Source: Tridacna crocea
Taxonomy: Eukaryota > Mollusca > Bivalvia > Cardiida > Cardiidae
NCBI GenBank assembly: GCA_943736015.1
Contig: OX031065.1
Coordinates: 42,608,427-42,672,426 of the forward strand
Length of the DNA: 64,000 nucleotides
Reading direction: 5' to 3'
Numbering within the stretch: position 1 is the first letter of the stretch; each line of letters begins with the position of its first letter. Shown piece by piece: positions 9,606-19,823 of this stretch. A program made the position numbers and the translations under genes. Under the pieces are notes generated by a model, which was not told the origin of the DNA, ran no database searches, and saw only the letters and a list, made by a program, of their open reading frames with translations.

Positions 9606-10081
9606 AGTTAATTTTTAATATGAAAAACTCAAAATTAAGTCACTTGTTAAACAGATAAGTTCTCTAAAGTTATACAGGATGTAGGAATATGACCTGTGCA
9701 AAAAACCAAACCTTCTTATCTCAGCTATGAGCCATATGAAATTATTTATCTATTCATAGGATCTTATGTTAATTTACATCTGCCTTGCCCCTTTTTTTAG
9801 AATCTTTTTGAACCTGTTACTTACATATGTATGTATTATTTGTTTTTAGATATTTCTTTTACTCTTTGAAATCAAAGAATGTGGTATGAAAGAAGAAGAG
9901 GCAAAGAAGAGATTTAGTTATTAGTTGGAATGTTTTTTGTTCATTGATTTACATTATTGCTGGCACACGATCCAATTGTGATGTTAATGTCTCATGTTCC
10001 ATCTATTGAAAACACTGTGACTAAAGCATAAACCACTTACAGTTTCTACTTTATAAGAATATTTTCACATGAAGAGATACA
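9606..10081. other. No gene seen
   Basis: AT-rich sequence. No open frame, hairpin family member or splice-flanked coding stretch was recognised. Confidence 0.5.
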
Positions 10082-10305
10082 TTAAATCTTTTCCAAGCAA
10101 TAAAATTTTGGACTGAACCACACTGAAAGCATTTATAGTTGACAATTTAGATGTTGCTAAAATGACCATTCCTCTCTTTGATTGGGTAGAAAACATTGTG
10201 GGAAAAGGAAAAAATGCTGGTTACCAGCATTTTCTCCTTTCCCACAATGTCTTCAAAAGGCCGCTCTCTAATTGTTGTTAAAGTTGGAATTTTGTGGTAA
10301 AATGG
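10082..10305 (+). repeat. R1 hairpin MITE, diverged flanks
   Basis: The hairpin is nearly intact (gttacc centre; one arm lacks a T), while both flanks are strongly diverged (gacaatttagatgttgctaa, gctctctaattgttgttaaa). A good example of stem symmetry outlasting the flanks. Confidence 0.78.
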
Positions 10306-10389
10306 CAAATCATTCATAATGATAAGCTAAGATTTTATATGGATATCATTTGTTTCAAATTTGTTTAGCATGTAACAAGTTGTTGTATT

Positions 10390-10617
10390 TAACTCTTTAC
10401 CACATGACAAAATTATAGACTGGTTCAAATTGAAAGCATTTAAAGACAACAAAATAAAGGTGACTGAAAAATTGAAATTCGTTCTGGGAAGGGTAAAAAA
10501 CACTGTGGGAAAAGGAGAAAATGCTGGTTACCAGCATTTTCTCCTTTTCCTACAGTGTTTTCAAAAGGCCTCTTTCTAAGGGGTGTCAAAAGTAGGGATT
10601 GTGTGGTAATGGGTTAA
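10390..10617 (+). repeat. R1 hairpin MITE, clean copy
   Basis: TTAA both ends, 228 bp. The outer stem pair is cactgtggg/ctacagtg and the centre is gttacc. Confidence 0.92.
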
Positions 10618-10761
10618 GAGTTACAGCTTTTCGAACAGAGTTACCTCTCTTTTATGAAAGCAAAATGAAACGGGCTTTAAACAAACTGTTCGGGTGCTGT
10701 ACTGGTGTAGGTTTATCAATTTAGAGAGGCATTAATCAACCATGATTCTGTGAAAAGAGGG

Positions 10762-10990
10762 TTAACCCATTACCAAAAGACAATACTTTAGACTTGTCCA
10801 AATTGAAAGCATTTGCAGACGACAAAATAAAAGTGACTGAAAATTTGAAATTTTTTTTGTGAAGGGTAGAAAACATTGTGGGAAAAGGAGAAAATGCTGG
10901 TTACCAGCATTTTCTCCTTTTCCCACAATGTTTTCTAAAGGCTTCTTTCTCAGGGGCGTCAAAAGTAGGGATTGTGTGGTAATGGATTAA
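10762..10990 (+). mobile_element. R1 hairpin MITE, reference copy (piggyBac-like ends)
   Basis: Best example of the family that fills this window. TTAA lies at both ends (10762-10765, 10987-10990). The left end is ttaacccattaccaaaagac and the right end is the complement of ttaatccattaccacacaat, so about 14 bp form an imperfect terminal inverted repeat. Between them are a left segment (aattgaaagcatttgcagac, aataaaagtgactgaaaatt), a near-perfect hairpin at about 10876-10932 with centre ctggttaccag, and a right segment (aaggcttctttctcagggg, cgtcaaaagtagggattgtg). TTAA duplication and CCC-type termini are known for piggyBac elements. No transposase is present. R1 is my own label. Confidence 0.9.
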
Positions 10991-11225
10991 TACATCTGCA
11001 AAAAATATCGACTCGGGTCCAGGTCAACCTGTGCAGTGTACGCGGGCAGACCTGGAGTGAAACTTTTTGCGCTTTGTCGATTTTTTGTACATCAAAGGAT
11101 CAGTCTACCTCATGATTTAGTTGGTGTTTAGAAAAGATTTATTTTATGGATACAGACATGTGTATTGTATTGCTTAACAGATTGCAGAGATGCATTAAAC
11201 CCCCATTTAGACAGAGGACTTCTCA
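10991..11225. repeat. R5 hairpin repeat, diverged
   Basis: 'tctgcaaaaaatatcgactc', a weak hairpin around ggtcaacctgtgcag / gcgggcagacctgg, then 'ctacctcatgattt' and 'gcattaaacccccattt'. It resembles the copies at 44012 and 60718. Confidence 0.5.
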
Positions 11226-11277
11226 TTTCCTTTGATTTGTTGGACTTCTCAGTGGGTTTTTGTGCAATTATTTCCCT

Positions 11278-11545
11278 AGCTGGGAAGGTTACGAAATCGT
11301 AGACTTGTCTTAATAGCCTTTGAAGACGACAAAGTCAGTGTGAGTCAGTGTGAGTCAAAGGAGATAATTGTCTTTGGCAGGGTTACTAGCATGTTCTCCA
11401 TTTACCAGAATTTTTCAATCTTTACTGTAGAATCCCAACATTTAACAACTCACGGGTAGGAGGCTTTTGAAAATATTGTGAGAAATGGAGAAAATGCTGG
11501 TTACCAGCATTTTCTCCTTTTCCCACAATGTTTTCTAACCTTTTG
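11278..11545. repeat. Two R1 fragments, head to head
   Basis: 11278-11410 is a + left half (cgtagacttgtcttaatagc, gacgacaaagtcagtgtgag with 'tcagtgtgag' duplicated) that stops near the hairpin. 11430-11545 is a - right half (aggaggcttttgaaaatatt) with an intact hairpin (gttacc centre) and no left end. Confidence 0.55.
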
Positions 11546-11633
11546 AAAAAAATAAGTTAATCATTTCATCAACACTTGCTTTGTTACCGGCAGATTCTTT
11601 GGTTTTTGCACAAATCTACATTTTATTCTGTTG

Positions 11634-11868
11634 TTAACCCTTTACCACACAGTTTTAACTACCCCGGTGAGAACGCCTTTGAAAACCATTATAGGAAAAG
11701 GAGAAAATGCTAGTAACCAGCATTCTCTACTCTTCCCACAATGTTTTCTACCCTTCCAAAACTAATTTTTTTTTTCTTTTTGGTCACACTTATTTTGTTG
11801 TCTGCAGCTGCATTCAATTTTGATCAGTCTGACATTTTGTCGTTTGGTAAAGAGTTAAAGAGTTCAAA
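11634..11868 (-). repeat. R1 hairpin MITE
   Basis: TTAA both ends. The right end is shortened (cacacagttttaactacccc). The hairpin centre is agtaacc, with mismatches in one arm (attctctactcttccc). The left segment is good (gtcacacttattttgttgtc). Confidence 0.85.
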
Positions 11869-11883
11869 GATCTTCTTTCAGAA

Positions 11884-12215
11884 TCATGCGCCGAGCCGTG
11901 GTAACTCAGTCGGTAGCTTGCAGGACTTGATTACAGGCCATCGTCAGTTCATCCCCTGGCTCGGCCAAATTCTTTGCAAGAATTGATGATAGTCACTGTG
12001 ACAGAATTCAATCCTCTCCCACCACTGACCATCGACTCTACCATTGCCATGTGGGAAAGCAGCCTGTAGCTTGGAAAGAAAACTATGTGGAGTACTGAAG
12101 AAATAGACTCAAGGAAAGCATGGATTGCTGCACTGACCGGTGCAATATAACTGAAATAATGCTGAAAACATCGTTAAGCACTATACATTCAATTAATGAA
12201 TGAACCATTTCAAAA
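11884..12215 (+). repeat. tRNA-derived SINE (type B)
   Basis: The head, gccgagccgtggtaactcag then tcggtagcttgcagg, has an A-box-like TGGTAACTCAGTCGG. A decayed B-box region follows at gtcagttcatcccc, closing with ggctcgg, which pairs with the 5' end as in a tRNA acceptor stem. The body (ctctcccaccactgaccatc, agcagcctgtagcttggaaa) ends in tgcaatataactgaaataat and cgttaagcac. Relatives are at 35715 and 43374. Confidence 0.72.
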
Positions 12216-12279
12216 TCATATATACTGTTTTTAGTGACATGTCAAGCTTTTGGTCAGTATATCTAGAGAGTGTGTTCTT

Positions 12280-12605
12280 TAATATATTATATAAGTGTCA
12301 GTGTTGAATAATGCAAAAGTGAAAAAGAAAATCCTTCACATCCTAATATTTCATGTATTTATGTTATGTAGCACCCTGTTATGTTAAGAATGTGTTCTAT
12401 AATGTTGTTCTGTATGTATCAGTGGTAAATAAGACAAAAATGTAAAAGAAAATCCTTCACATCCTAATATTTCATGTATTTATGTTATGTAGCACCCTGT
12501 TATGTTAAGAATGTGTTCTATAATGTTGTTATGTATGTATCAGTGGTAAATAAGACAAAATTGTAAAAGAAAAATTTGTCATGTATTAATGTTATGTAGC
12601 ACAAA
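12280..12605 (+). repeat. 121-bp tandem repeat, about 2.7 units
   Basis: Units starting near 12331 and 12452 are almost identical (atccttcacatcctaatatt, agcaccctgttatgttaaga, tgtatcagtggtaaataaga). A third, partial unit follows at about 12573. Period 121 bp by direct position comparison. Flanking half-units are more diverged. AT-rich and non-coding. Confidence 0.85.
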
Positions 12606-12705
12606 ATGTTATGGTGTAAATGTCATTTGATTTCCTATTGTAAAGCTTTAGTATATGTATAAATACAGGTCTTGCTCTTGTTGATTCTCTCCTTTTTAAC
12701 TCATT

Positions 12706-12899
12706 ACGACCCTTAGAAAGAAGCCTTTAGAAAACATTGTGGGAAAAGGAGAAAATGCTGGTAACCAGCATTTTCTCCTTTTCCCACAATGTTTTTGACC
12801 TTTCACAAAACAAAGTTTTAATTTTCAGTCACTTTTATTTTATCGTCTGCAAATGCTTTCGATTTGGACAAGCCTAAAATCTTAGCTGCCAAAAGTTAA
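12706..12899 (-). repeat. R1 hairpin MITE, right end shortened
   Basis: TTAA both ends. The right-end segment has lost about 25 bp (ttaactcattacgaccctta). The hairpin is perfect with gtaacc centre. The left end is altered (aaaatcttagctgccaaaag). Confidence 0.87.
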
Positions 12900-12929
12900 C
12901 ACGAAAGTGAAGCAGGTGTTAAAATGCGT

Positions 12930-13408
12930 TTAACCCATTACCACAAAATCCCGACTTTTAACGACCCAGTGGAAGAAGTCTTTTGAAAACATTGTGAGAA
13001 AGAGAGAAAATGCTGGTAACCAACAATTTCTCCTTTTCCCACCATGTTTTCTACTCTTCCCGAAACAAATTTCAATTTTCAAGCCATATTTATTTTGTCG
13101 TGTGCAAGTGCTTTCAATTTGGACCAGTCTACGATATGTCCTGCAACACCCGAAATTTGCGTAAAGTGTCGTCTCGGATCAACCTTCGCTCTCCAGGCAT
13201 GCTAATCTGAAACGACACTTTCCGTTTTTATGTTATTTTCTGTTTTGCCCAAGTCTACTGTAGCACGAAATCTAATGCAATCGTGAAGAGCCGTCTCAGA
13301 TTAGCCTGCTCAGACTGCACAGGCTAATCCGAGACGGCAATTTACGCAAATGCCCGAATGCCCCCTTTCGCGCGTTGCAAGCCATATTGTCATTTGGTAA
13401 TGAGTTAA
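12930..13408 (-). repeat. R1 hairpin MITE split by R3
   Basis: R1 with TTAA at 12930-12933 and 13405-13408, interrupted in its left arm by the R3 at 13138-13383. The hairpin has a mutated arm (gtaaccaacaatttctcc). Confidence 0.85.
13138..13383. mobile_element. R3 twin-hairpin element nested in R1
   Basis: Inserted into the ATAT of the R1 left arm. ATAT lies at 13134-13137 and 13384-13387, and uninterrupted R1 copies have a single ATAT-like site at this point. The second hairpin (cagattagcctgctcagact / acaggctaatccgag) is well kept, while the first has lost symmetry. This gives the clearest view of R3's ends. Confidence 0.82.
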
Positions 13409-13502
13409 AATGTAAATTGAATTAGTTACAGGTATTAGAATTAATGTGGATATGACAGTCTCTTATTTTATTTAGTTCAAGTGTTTGTTGCTGGCAGAGA
13501 AA

Positions 13503-13731
13503 TTAACCCTTTCCCAAACAATCCCTGGTTTTTACGGGTCAGGAATAGAAGCGTTTTGAAAACATTGTGGGAAAAGGAGAAAATGCTGGTAACCAGCATT
13601 TTCTCCTTTTCCCACAATGTTTCCTACCCTATCATATTGAAAAATCATCTTTTTAGCAACTGTTAATTTGTCATCTGCAAAATGCTTTCAATTTGGTCTG
13701 GTCCAAAATTTGCTGTTTGGGAAAGGGTTAA
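13503..13731 (-). repeat. R1 hairpin MITE, clean copy
   Basis: TTAA both ends, 229 bp, perfect hairpin with gtaacc centre. The ends are ttaaccctttcccaaacaat and the complement of the same (gtttgggaaagggttaa), giving a better terminal inverted repeat than most copies. Confidence 0.92.
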
Positions 13732-14096
13732 TTTCAAAACTAGGTTAAAACCTGCCAGGTCACTCTATCATTTGTTTACATTTAGCCTGATTTTTAGATT
13801 CGTCTTTCTGACAGCCACTAACACTTGGAACGACAAAGCCATGAGAGAGTGTCATCTTCACGATATTTTCTATTCTTTTGCATGGTATGGTCGAAATCTA
13901 AATGCATATTGACACCTGCGTTGCTTTTTGGTTTGTATGTGGCCTTTAATACACCCTTAAACCTGCCGAGAATTATTACTCAGGGTAAGAGAGTTTTATC
14001 TAGTGAATTGCTAAGTCCTGTCTTTTTTACTGTTTAAAGTTTGTGTTGTACGGATTGAAAGCACTTGCAGATAATAAATCTGACTCAAATGTCGGA
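13732..14096. other. No gene seen
   Basis: Several short overlapping frames occur, none with splice context or family resemblance. Nothing supportable. Confidence 0.4.
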
Positions 14097-14270
14097 ACTT
14101 GTCTCGATACCACATTGAGGCAGACTTTCTTTCCTACTAATTTTCGCCTGTCAGTGTTGATACATGTGAGAATGATTTCAGTCACTGGGAAACAAAGTTG
14201 TGTCAGTACTGATGGAAACATGCTCGTAGGTGCACTGTATGGCTTAAGCTGTTAAAAGTCCAATTTAATC
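14097..14270 (+). repeat. SINE type C, 5'-truncated and diverged
   Basis: Matches the body of the SINE at 22560: tctcgatacc..ttgaggc, actttctttcctactaattt, tcgcctgtcagtgttg, aaacaaagttgtgtcagtac, and ttaagctgttaaaag at the tail. The tRNA-like head is mostly missing. Confidence 0.6.
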
Positions 14271-14292
14271 CATCAACCAATACTCTCTGAAT

Positions 14293-15066
14293 GGTAACAT
14301 CCCAATTGGTCTACTCCCATTTCGTCTATTCCCATTTCGTCTACAAATTTGCGCAACAGTCCCAGTTCGTCTACAACTGTTTCGCCCAGTAGTCCCATTT
14401 CGTCTACATTGTATTTTTTCATGATGTTTTTCACTAATAAATTATTTAATTTAAATTTTTACTCCCAAAAATATGATTTAGATATTATCTTATTTTAATT
14501 TGTACTGCAAGTTTGATAGTTTCTATTAATATATTAGCACCTATGCAGACTTGGGCAAGACATGTGTTGAGAAGGGATTATGACACCTAATTTGTCATTA
14601 AAGACATTCCATACTTTGAAGGCACTTTTCAAAACAGAAGGTGTGAAAATTTGATTGATGATGTAAATAAACAATTTAATTATTTTAAAATTATCTTTAT
14701 CATTATTAAAGTGTTTTATTTACTTGTTGCATATCTATTTACTTTTTGTAAGGATAATTATATCATGACTTAATACAATAACTCAGATGAAACACACTTG
14801 TATCTACACATTTCTATTTATTTGTAAATACATGTATGTACATATAAATGCACCAAATAGAGAAAAAAATATAAACAAGATTTAAATGATTCATTCAAAT
14901 TCATTTTCAAAGTAAATTTATACAAATACATTCAAACACATCTTATTGTAGACAAAAGGAGTGTAGACGAAATGAGATTAGACAAATTGGGACTGTAGAC
15001 GAAATGGGACTGACTACACCAAACAATCTGTAGACGAAATGGGAGTAGACAAAGTGGGATGAAACC
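14293..15066. mobile_element. Fold-back element FB2 (sub-repeated inverted ends, 8-bp duplication)
   Basis: The left end begins GGTAACATCCCAATTGGTCT and the right end, complemented, GGTTTCATCCCACTTTGTCT. Each end is about 110 bp of degenerate direct repeats of (t)cccatttcgtctac. CTCTGAAT flanks both sides (14285-14292, 15067-15074), a perfect 8-bp target duplication. The AT-rich interior of about 540 bp encodes nothing recognisable. The architecture is the same as FB1 at 4933 but the repeat motif is unrelated. Confidence 0.85.
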
Positions 15067-15074
15067 CTCTGAAT

Positions 15075-15734
15075 ACGGTTAAAACCCTATGAGCGGGCAC
15101 CTTTCATAAATCTTTACAAGATGAAAGAAATTGTTACTTGTCCAAATTGAAAGCATTCACTATAGACACAGTAAAAGTATGATATTTTTTACTCTTGAAG
15201 AAAAACAATATTATGGGGAAAAAAAACTACTGCTCTCTCTCTCTCTCTCTCTCTCTCGGGAGTTAGGAACACTACAGTATACGCTTTTTGAAAATGAAAT
15301 CGACATAGTTATGTCATTAGACAGATTCAGTTTTTGTGGATTCCAGGCTACATTGTCATACTGCCTCACAAATACAGGATAGCTGAGATCGGGAGGGGTG
15401 GCGGTCATACTGTAAAGAATTTCAAGTATACACTGTCTGCATGAGAAAGTAAAGTTACTTACATCTTATCATGCGAACATTCAACATAAACATTTTTTTA
15501 TGAGATGGGAAAAGGGGGAAAATCTTATGTCTCGTCTTAATGTGTTTGAACTTCTTTTTGCTCGCCATACCTTCATTAACAGTAAACCACATAATAAGCC
15601 ATAATTAGTTGTAGATAACTAATAATTCACCCCACTGAGAGATACCCCCTACCTCTAGGGATCGGTTAGATAGTTCTTTGGCGACATTCAGAGAAAGTTT
15701 TTTTTCCTTGTCTTTTTTCATAATCCAATACAAT
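15075..15734. other. No gene seen; (CT)n microsatellite at 15231-15257
   Basis: Contains a clean dinucleotide run of about 13 CT units, which gives an open frame on both strands that is not a gene. A short R1-like phrase (gtccaaattgaaagcattca) lies at about 15140. The rest is unremarkable. Confidence 0.6.
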
Positions 15735-15847
15735 ATTTTACTCTTTACCTAACAACAAAACTTGACATAGACTTGTCCAAATTGAACGAATTTGCAGACG
15801 GCAAAATAAATTTCACTCAAAAAATGATATGTACATGTATTTTTCAC

Positions 15848-16222
15848 TGATTGAGAAACAGGTCCTTACAACTTATACTATTCTCTATCGATTCTACTTC
15901 CTGGAAACTACACCAGGGCCGGTATTCACCAACCATTCTTAAGAACGTTCTTTGTCTTATTCTCCAGAATTTTCTGCATTTGTAAGTAACACGACTTCTG
16001 GTTGGCTAAACCATTCGGTTTAGCCAATCAGAAGTTGTGTTACTTACAAATGTAGAATTCTTTGGACAATAAGACTAAGAATATTCTCAAGAACGTTTGG
16101 TGAATACGGGCCCAGTACTCGCGCCGAATGTATGGGACAATGAACAATCCTAAAGTCGACAACCACTCCCTGATATCGAACTCAGGACTCTATGGTTCCA
16201 AGGCCGACGCTCTACCTCATAA
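15848..16222 (-). mobile_element. SINE type A nested in R1, itself split by R2
   Basis: Same SINE as at 3419 (cttacaacttatac, ctgatatcgaactcaggact, gacgctctacctcata on the + strand). It is interrupted by R2 at 15917-16112; removing R2 restores aactacaccagtactcgcgc, matching the 3419 copy. Confidence 0.8.
15917..16112. mobile_element. R2 palindromic MITE nested in a SINE
   Basis: Near-perfect palindrome: GGCCGGTATTCACCAACCAT on one end and ttggtgaatacgggcc on the other; the centre is ggctaaaccattcggtttagcc. CAG lies on both sides (15914-15916, 16113-16115), a 3-bp target duplication that is directly testable because the empty site is seen in the SINE at 3419. 3-bp duplications with GGC-type ends recall PIF/Harbinger MITEs (inference). 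Confidence 0.85.
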
Positions 16223-16440
16223 CCTCGGAAATCACCAAATTTGATTTTGGAAGGGAAGAAAACTTTGTGGGTAAAGGAGATTGTTTTCAAATGCCTTTAT
16301 TTTCATGGTCAGTAAGAGTTGGTATACTTGTATAGGAGTTTAACGTGATAGGTGGATTTGTAGGCTACTCTACACTCGCAGATGATAACTTTTCAAATTG
16401 TTGAAGATATTCGTAGTCAAGATCTATGTAGTGTTTGTGT

Positions 16441-16617
16441 TTAACCCATTACCACACAATCCCTACTTTTGACGCCCCTGAGAAAGAAGCCTTTAGAAAA
16501 CATTGTGTTTTCTATCCTTCACAAAAAAAAATCAAATTTTCACTCACTTTTATTTTGTTCTCTGCAAATGCTTTCAATTTAGACTAGTCTAAAATATTGT
16601 CGTTTGATAAAGGGTTA
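16441..16617 (-). repeat. R1 copy that has lost its hairpin
   Basis: TTAA both ends and both flanks near consensus, but the hairpin is precisely absent: gaaaacattgtg runs directly into ttttctatcc. The deletion lies between the cattgtg/cacaatg arms, as expected for replication slippage across a cruciform. Confidence 0.9.
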
Positions 16618-16930
16618 AAGTACTTAGAGAGACATTTCTAAGGCCCGATCGTAAACAAACGCTTTTAACACTTGTGGTTGTTATGTTTACGGCTAGCCGC
16701 AGTAGATGAAATGTATTTTCTATCTGCCGTAATCTCGGCAACTTTGCAACCAGAGGCGTAGCTGCCTGTACGCGAAAATGCGGTTGCATAATATAAACTT
16801 TTCAAAAAGAGAAGGAATGTCACCAGAAGCCGCCCAACAGCTTCTAAAAGTCAATAATTTTTAGGGGATAAGATCCATCACACCCTACTCGAAAATTCTC
16901 CATCCCCTCTCTCGACCCTTCGTACCCCTT
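16618..16930. other. No gene seen
   Basis: Mixed-composition sequence without repeats I can match or a supportable frame. Confidence 0.4.
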
Positions 16931-17154
16931 TTAACCACACTACGGAATTTTAGACTGGTTGAAAGTGAAAGTATTTTTATACAACATATTGAATGTTACT
17001 GGAATTAAAAAGAAATTGCTCGACATGATAAAAAGATAAAAACATATGGGGAAAAGGAGAAAATGCTGGTATCCAGCATTGTCTCCTTTTCCCACAATGT
17101 TTTCAAAAGTCCTTTTCCTTGAAGGTTGTCAAAATCGGGAATGTGTGGTAAATG
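16931..17154 (+). repeat. R1 hairpin MITE, diverged
   Basis: TTAA at the left. The hairpin is good apart from two positions (gtatccagcattgtctcc). The flanks are diverged (ctggaattaaaaagaaattg) and the right TTAA is lost. Confidence 0.77.
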
Positions 17155-17333
17155 ATAAATACCTTTGGTATTACTTAAGCATACTCCTTTTTGAGGGGCT
17201 AACTACGCTCCTGGCAACCGTCAGGGCCAATATATGGCCTGAAGATACAAGAGTGATCATAGTTTTATAATTTAATACTAGTATCAGTTGTTTTCATGAA
17301 CACTGGCGAGTTCTGATTGTCTGAAAAAAAAAT

Positions 17334-19165
17334 CCTCTCACACCTCACTTACGTCACCTGTGACCGTCACTGCTGACGTAAGAAAGGTGTGAAAGGAATG
17401 GTCTCTGCTGACCGTCACTGCTGACGTGGGAGACGTGTTGGAGAAATAGTCTCTGCTGACCGTCACTGCTGACATAAGAGGGTGTGAGGGGAATGGTCCC
17501 TGCTGACCGTCACTGCTGCCGTTACAGCAGTGTGGAGAAAGTAGCTTCTGCTGATCGTCATTGCTGACGTAAGAGAGGTGTGAAAGGAATGGTCTCTGCT
17601 GACCGTCACTGCTGAAGTAAGAGAAGTGTGGAATTAGTCTTTGCTGACCGTCACTGCTGACGTAAGAGAGGTGTGAGGGGAGTGGTCTCTGGTGACCGCC
17701 ACTGATGACGTAAGAGAGGTTTGAGGGGAGTGGTCTCTGGTGACTGTCACTGCTGACGTAAGAGAAATATGAAGTAGCTTTTGATGACCGTCACTGCTGA
17801 CATAAGAGAGGTGTGAGGGGAATGGTTTCTACTGATTTTCACGGCTGACGTAAGAGGGCGTGAGGGTAATGGTCTCTGCTGACTGTCACTGCTGACGTAA
17901 GAGGGCGTGAAGGTAATGGTCTCTGCTGACTGTCACTGCTGACGTATGAGAACTGTGGGGGAAGTAGCCTCTGCTGACCGTCAATCCTGACGTAAGAGAG
18001 GTGTAAGGGTAATGGTCTCTGCTGACCGTCACCGCTGACGCAAGAGAGGTGTGAGGAGAGTGGTCTCTGCTGACCGTCACGGCTGATGTAAGAGAGGTGT
18101 GAGGGGAGTGGTCTCTGCTGACCGTCACGGCTGATGTAAGAGAGGTGTGAGGGTAATGGTATCTGCTGATCGTCACTACTGAAGGAAAAGAAGTGTGGAA
18201 GAGTGGTCTCTGCTGACCGTCACTGCTGACGTAAGAGAGGTGTGAGGGGAGTGGTCTCTGCTGACCGTCACTGCTGACGTAAGAGAGGTGTGAGGGGAGT
18301 GGTCTCTGCTGACCGTCACTGCTGACGTAAGAGATGAGTGAGGGGAGTGGTCTCTGCTGACCGTCACTGCTGATGTAAGAGAGGTGTGAGGGTAATGGTC
18401 TCTGCTGACCGTGACTGCTGACGTAAGAAAGGTGTGAGATGAACGATTCTCCGCTGAGCCTGATCGTAACTGCTGACGTAAGAGAAGTGTGAGATTAATG
18501 GTCTCTGCTAACCGTCACTGCTGACGTAATAGAAGTGTAGAAGAAATGGGCTCAGTTGACCATCACTGCTGACATATGAGGGGAATGGTCTCTGCTTACC
18601 GTCACTGCTGACGTAAGAGAAATATTGGGAAAGTAGCCTCTGTTGACCGATCACGGCTGACGTAAGAGAAGGTGTGAGGGGAGTGGTCTTTGCTGACCGT
18701 CACTGCTGACGTAAGAGCAGTGTGGGAGAAATGGTCTCTGTTGACCATCACTGCTGACGTAAGAGGGTGTGAGGGGAATGTTCTCTGCTGGCTGTCATTT
18801 CCGACGTAAGAGAAGTGTGTGGGAAGTCGCCTTTGCTGACCGTCACTGCTGACGTAAGAGAAATATAGGGAAAGTAGCCTCTACTGACCCATCACAGCTG
18901 ACGTAAGAGAAGTGTGAGGGGAGTGGTCTTTGCTGACCGTCACTGCTGACGTAGGAGAAATGTGGGGGAGGTCTCTACTAACCGTCACGCCTGACGTAGG
19001 AGGGTGAGAGGGGAATGGTCTCTGCTGATTGTCACTGCCGACGTAAGAGAAGTGTGTGGGAAGTCGCCTTTGCTGACCGCCACTGCTGACGTAAGAGAAC
19101 TGTGGGAGAAGTAGCCTCTGCTGACCGTCAGTGCTAACGTAAGAGAGGTGCGAGGCAAATGGTCT
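17334..19165 (+). repeat. 48-bp minisatellite, roughly 37 units
   Basis: The unit reads gtggtctctgctgaccgtca then ctgctgacgtaagagaggtg and tgagggga. Unit starts at 18203, 18251 and 18299 give an exact 48-bp period. Units elsewhere vary by a few bases and by short indels. Each unit carries TGACGTAA, the core of ATF/CREB-type binding sites, and an internal dyad GTCActgcTGAC. The first 25 bp (17334-17358, cctctcacacctcacttacg) are a unit in inverted orientation, head to head with the array. Because 48 is divisible by three, the - strand stays open as a 16-residue repeat (TVSRDHSPHTSLTSAV); I see no sign that this is translated. Confidence 0.93.
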
Positions 19166-19167
19166 CT

Positions 19168-19256
19168 CACCAGCATGTTCTCCTTTTCCTTCAATGTTCT
19201 CAAAAGATTTCTTCCTCGGGGTCCTTAAAAGTCGTAATTGCGTGGTAAAGGGTTAA
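19168..19256 (+). repeat. R1 right half abutting the minisatellite
   Basis: Begins in the right hairpin arm (accagcatgttctccttttc) and continues to a good right end with TTAA at 19253-19256. The left half is gone: the 48-bp array ends exactly here, so it either expanded into or was joined to this R1. Confidence 0.75.
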
Positions 19257-19593
19257 CCAAATAGTTTAGCCTATCAGACATTGCTTTTTATATTGGAACC
19301 TACAATAACGATGAGAATGGACTGAAAAGTGGTAGATGAATTTGGACTTACAGCATGCGGTCATCCAGTGCTTCAGGCAGCAAATTGCTGGTAAATACTG
19401 ATGTGAATCTATGCTGTTGACCAGTAGAATTGTTGACAATTCCTTGACAACACATGACGTTGACCGCTTCACTACAATCTTTCCAGTGATAATCATATCG
19501 AATATTTTTTCTCTTGCAGTAAACAACATTTAAATATATTGACAGGTCAATTACTCCTTTTTTTCCATCGTGTTTTCACTCGAGTTCTTCTGC
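19257..19593. other. No gene seen
   Basis: No supportable frame; a short R2-like phrase (aatagtttagcctatcagac) at about 19260. Confidence 0.4.
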
Positions 19594-19823
19594 TTAGCCC
19601 ATTACCACACAATCCCTACTTTTGACGCCCCTGAGAAAGAAGCCTTTGGAAAACACTGTAGGAAAAGGAGAAAATGCTGGTAACCAGCATTTTCTCCTTT
19701 TCCCACAGTGTTTTCTACCCTTCCCAAATCAAATTTCAATTTTTCAGTCACCTTTTTTTTTGTCGTCTGCAAATTCTTTCAATTTGAACCAGTCTAAAAT
19801 TTTGTCGTGTGGTAAAGAGTTAA
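19594..19823 (-). repeat. R1 hairpin MITE, clean copy
   Basis: Perfect hairpin (gtaacc centre), right segment at consensus (cccctgagaaagaagccttt), left end TTAA at 19820-19823. The outer TTAA on the right end is TTAG. Confidence 0.9.

Larger units (their letters stand above)
15735..16341 (+). repeat. R1 hairpin MITE split by a SINE
   Basis: The left arm (ctctttacctaacaacaaaa, gcagacggcaaaataaattt) at 15735-15847 and the remainder (ggaagggaagaaaactttgt to about 16341) flank the SINE at 15848-16222. The hairpin's second arm is lost (ggtaaaggagattgttttca). Confidence 0.72.

Noticed and set aside
10762-10962. Recurrent 60-120-codon frames reading like TPLRKKPLENIVGKGENAGN
   Set aside because: They are translations of the R1 hairpin and its flanks, repeated at many loci (e.g. 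19622, 23612, 37638, 42563), and are not genes.
17886-18367. Repeat protein TVSRDHSPHTSLTSAV on the - strand
   Set aside because: By-product of the 48-bp minisatellite; interrupted wherever a unit has an indel.
17334-19165. CRISPR-like regular array
   Set aside because: Units are contiguous, with no unique spacers of constant length between identical repeats, and the genome is animal.
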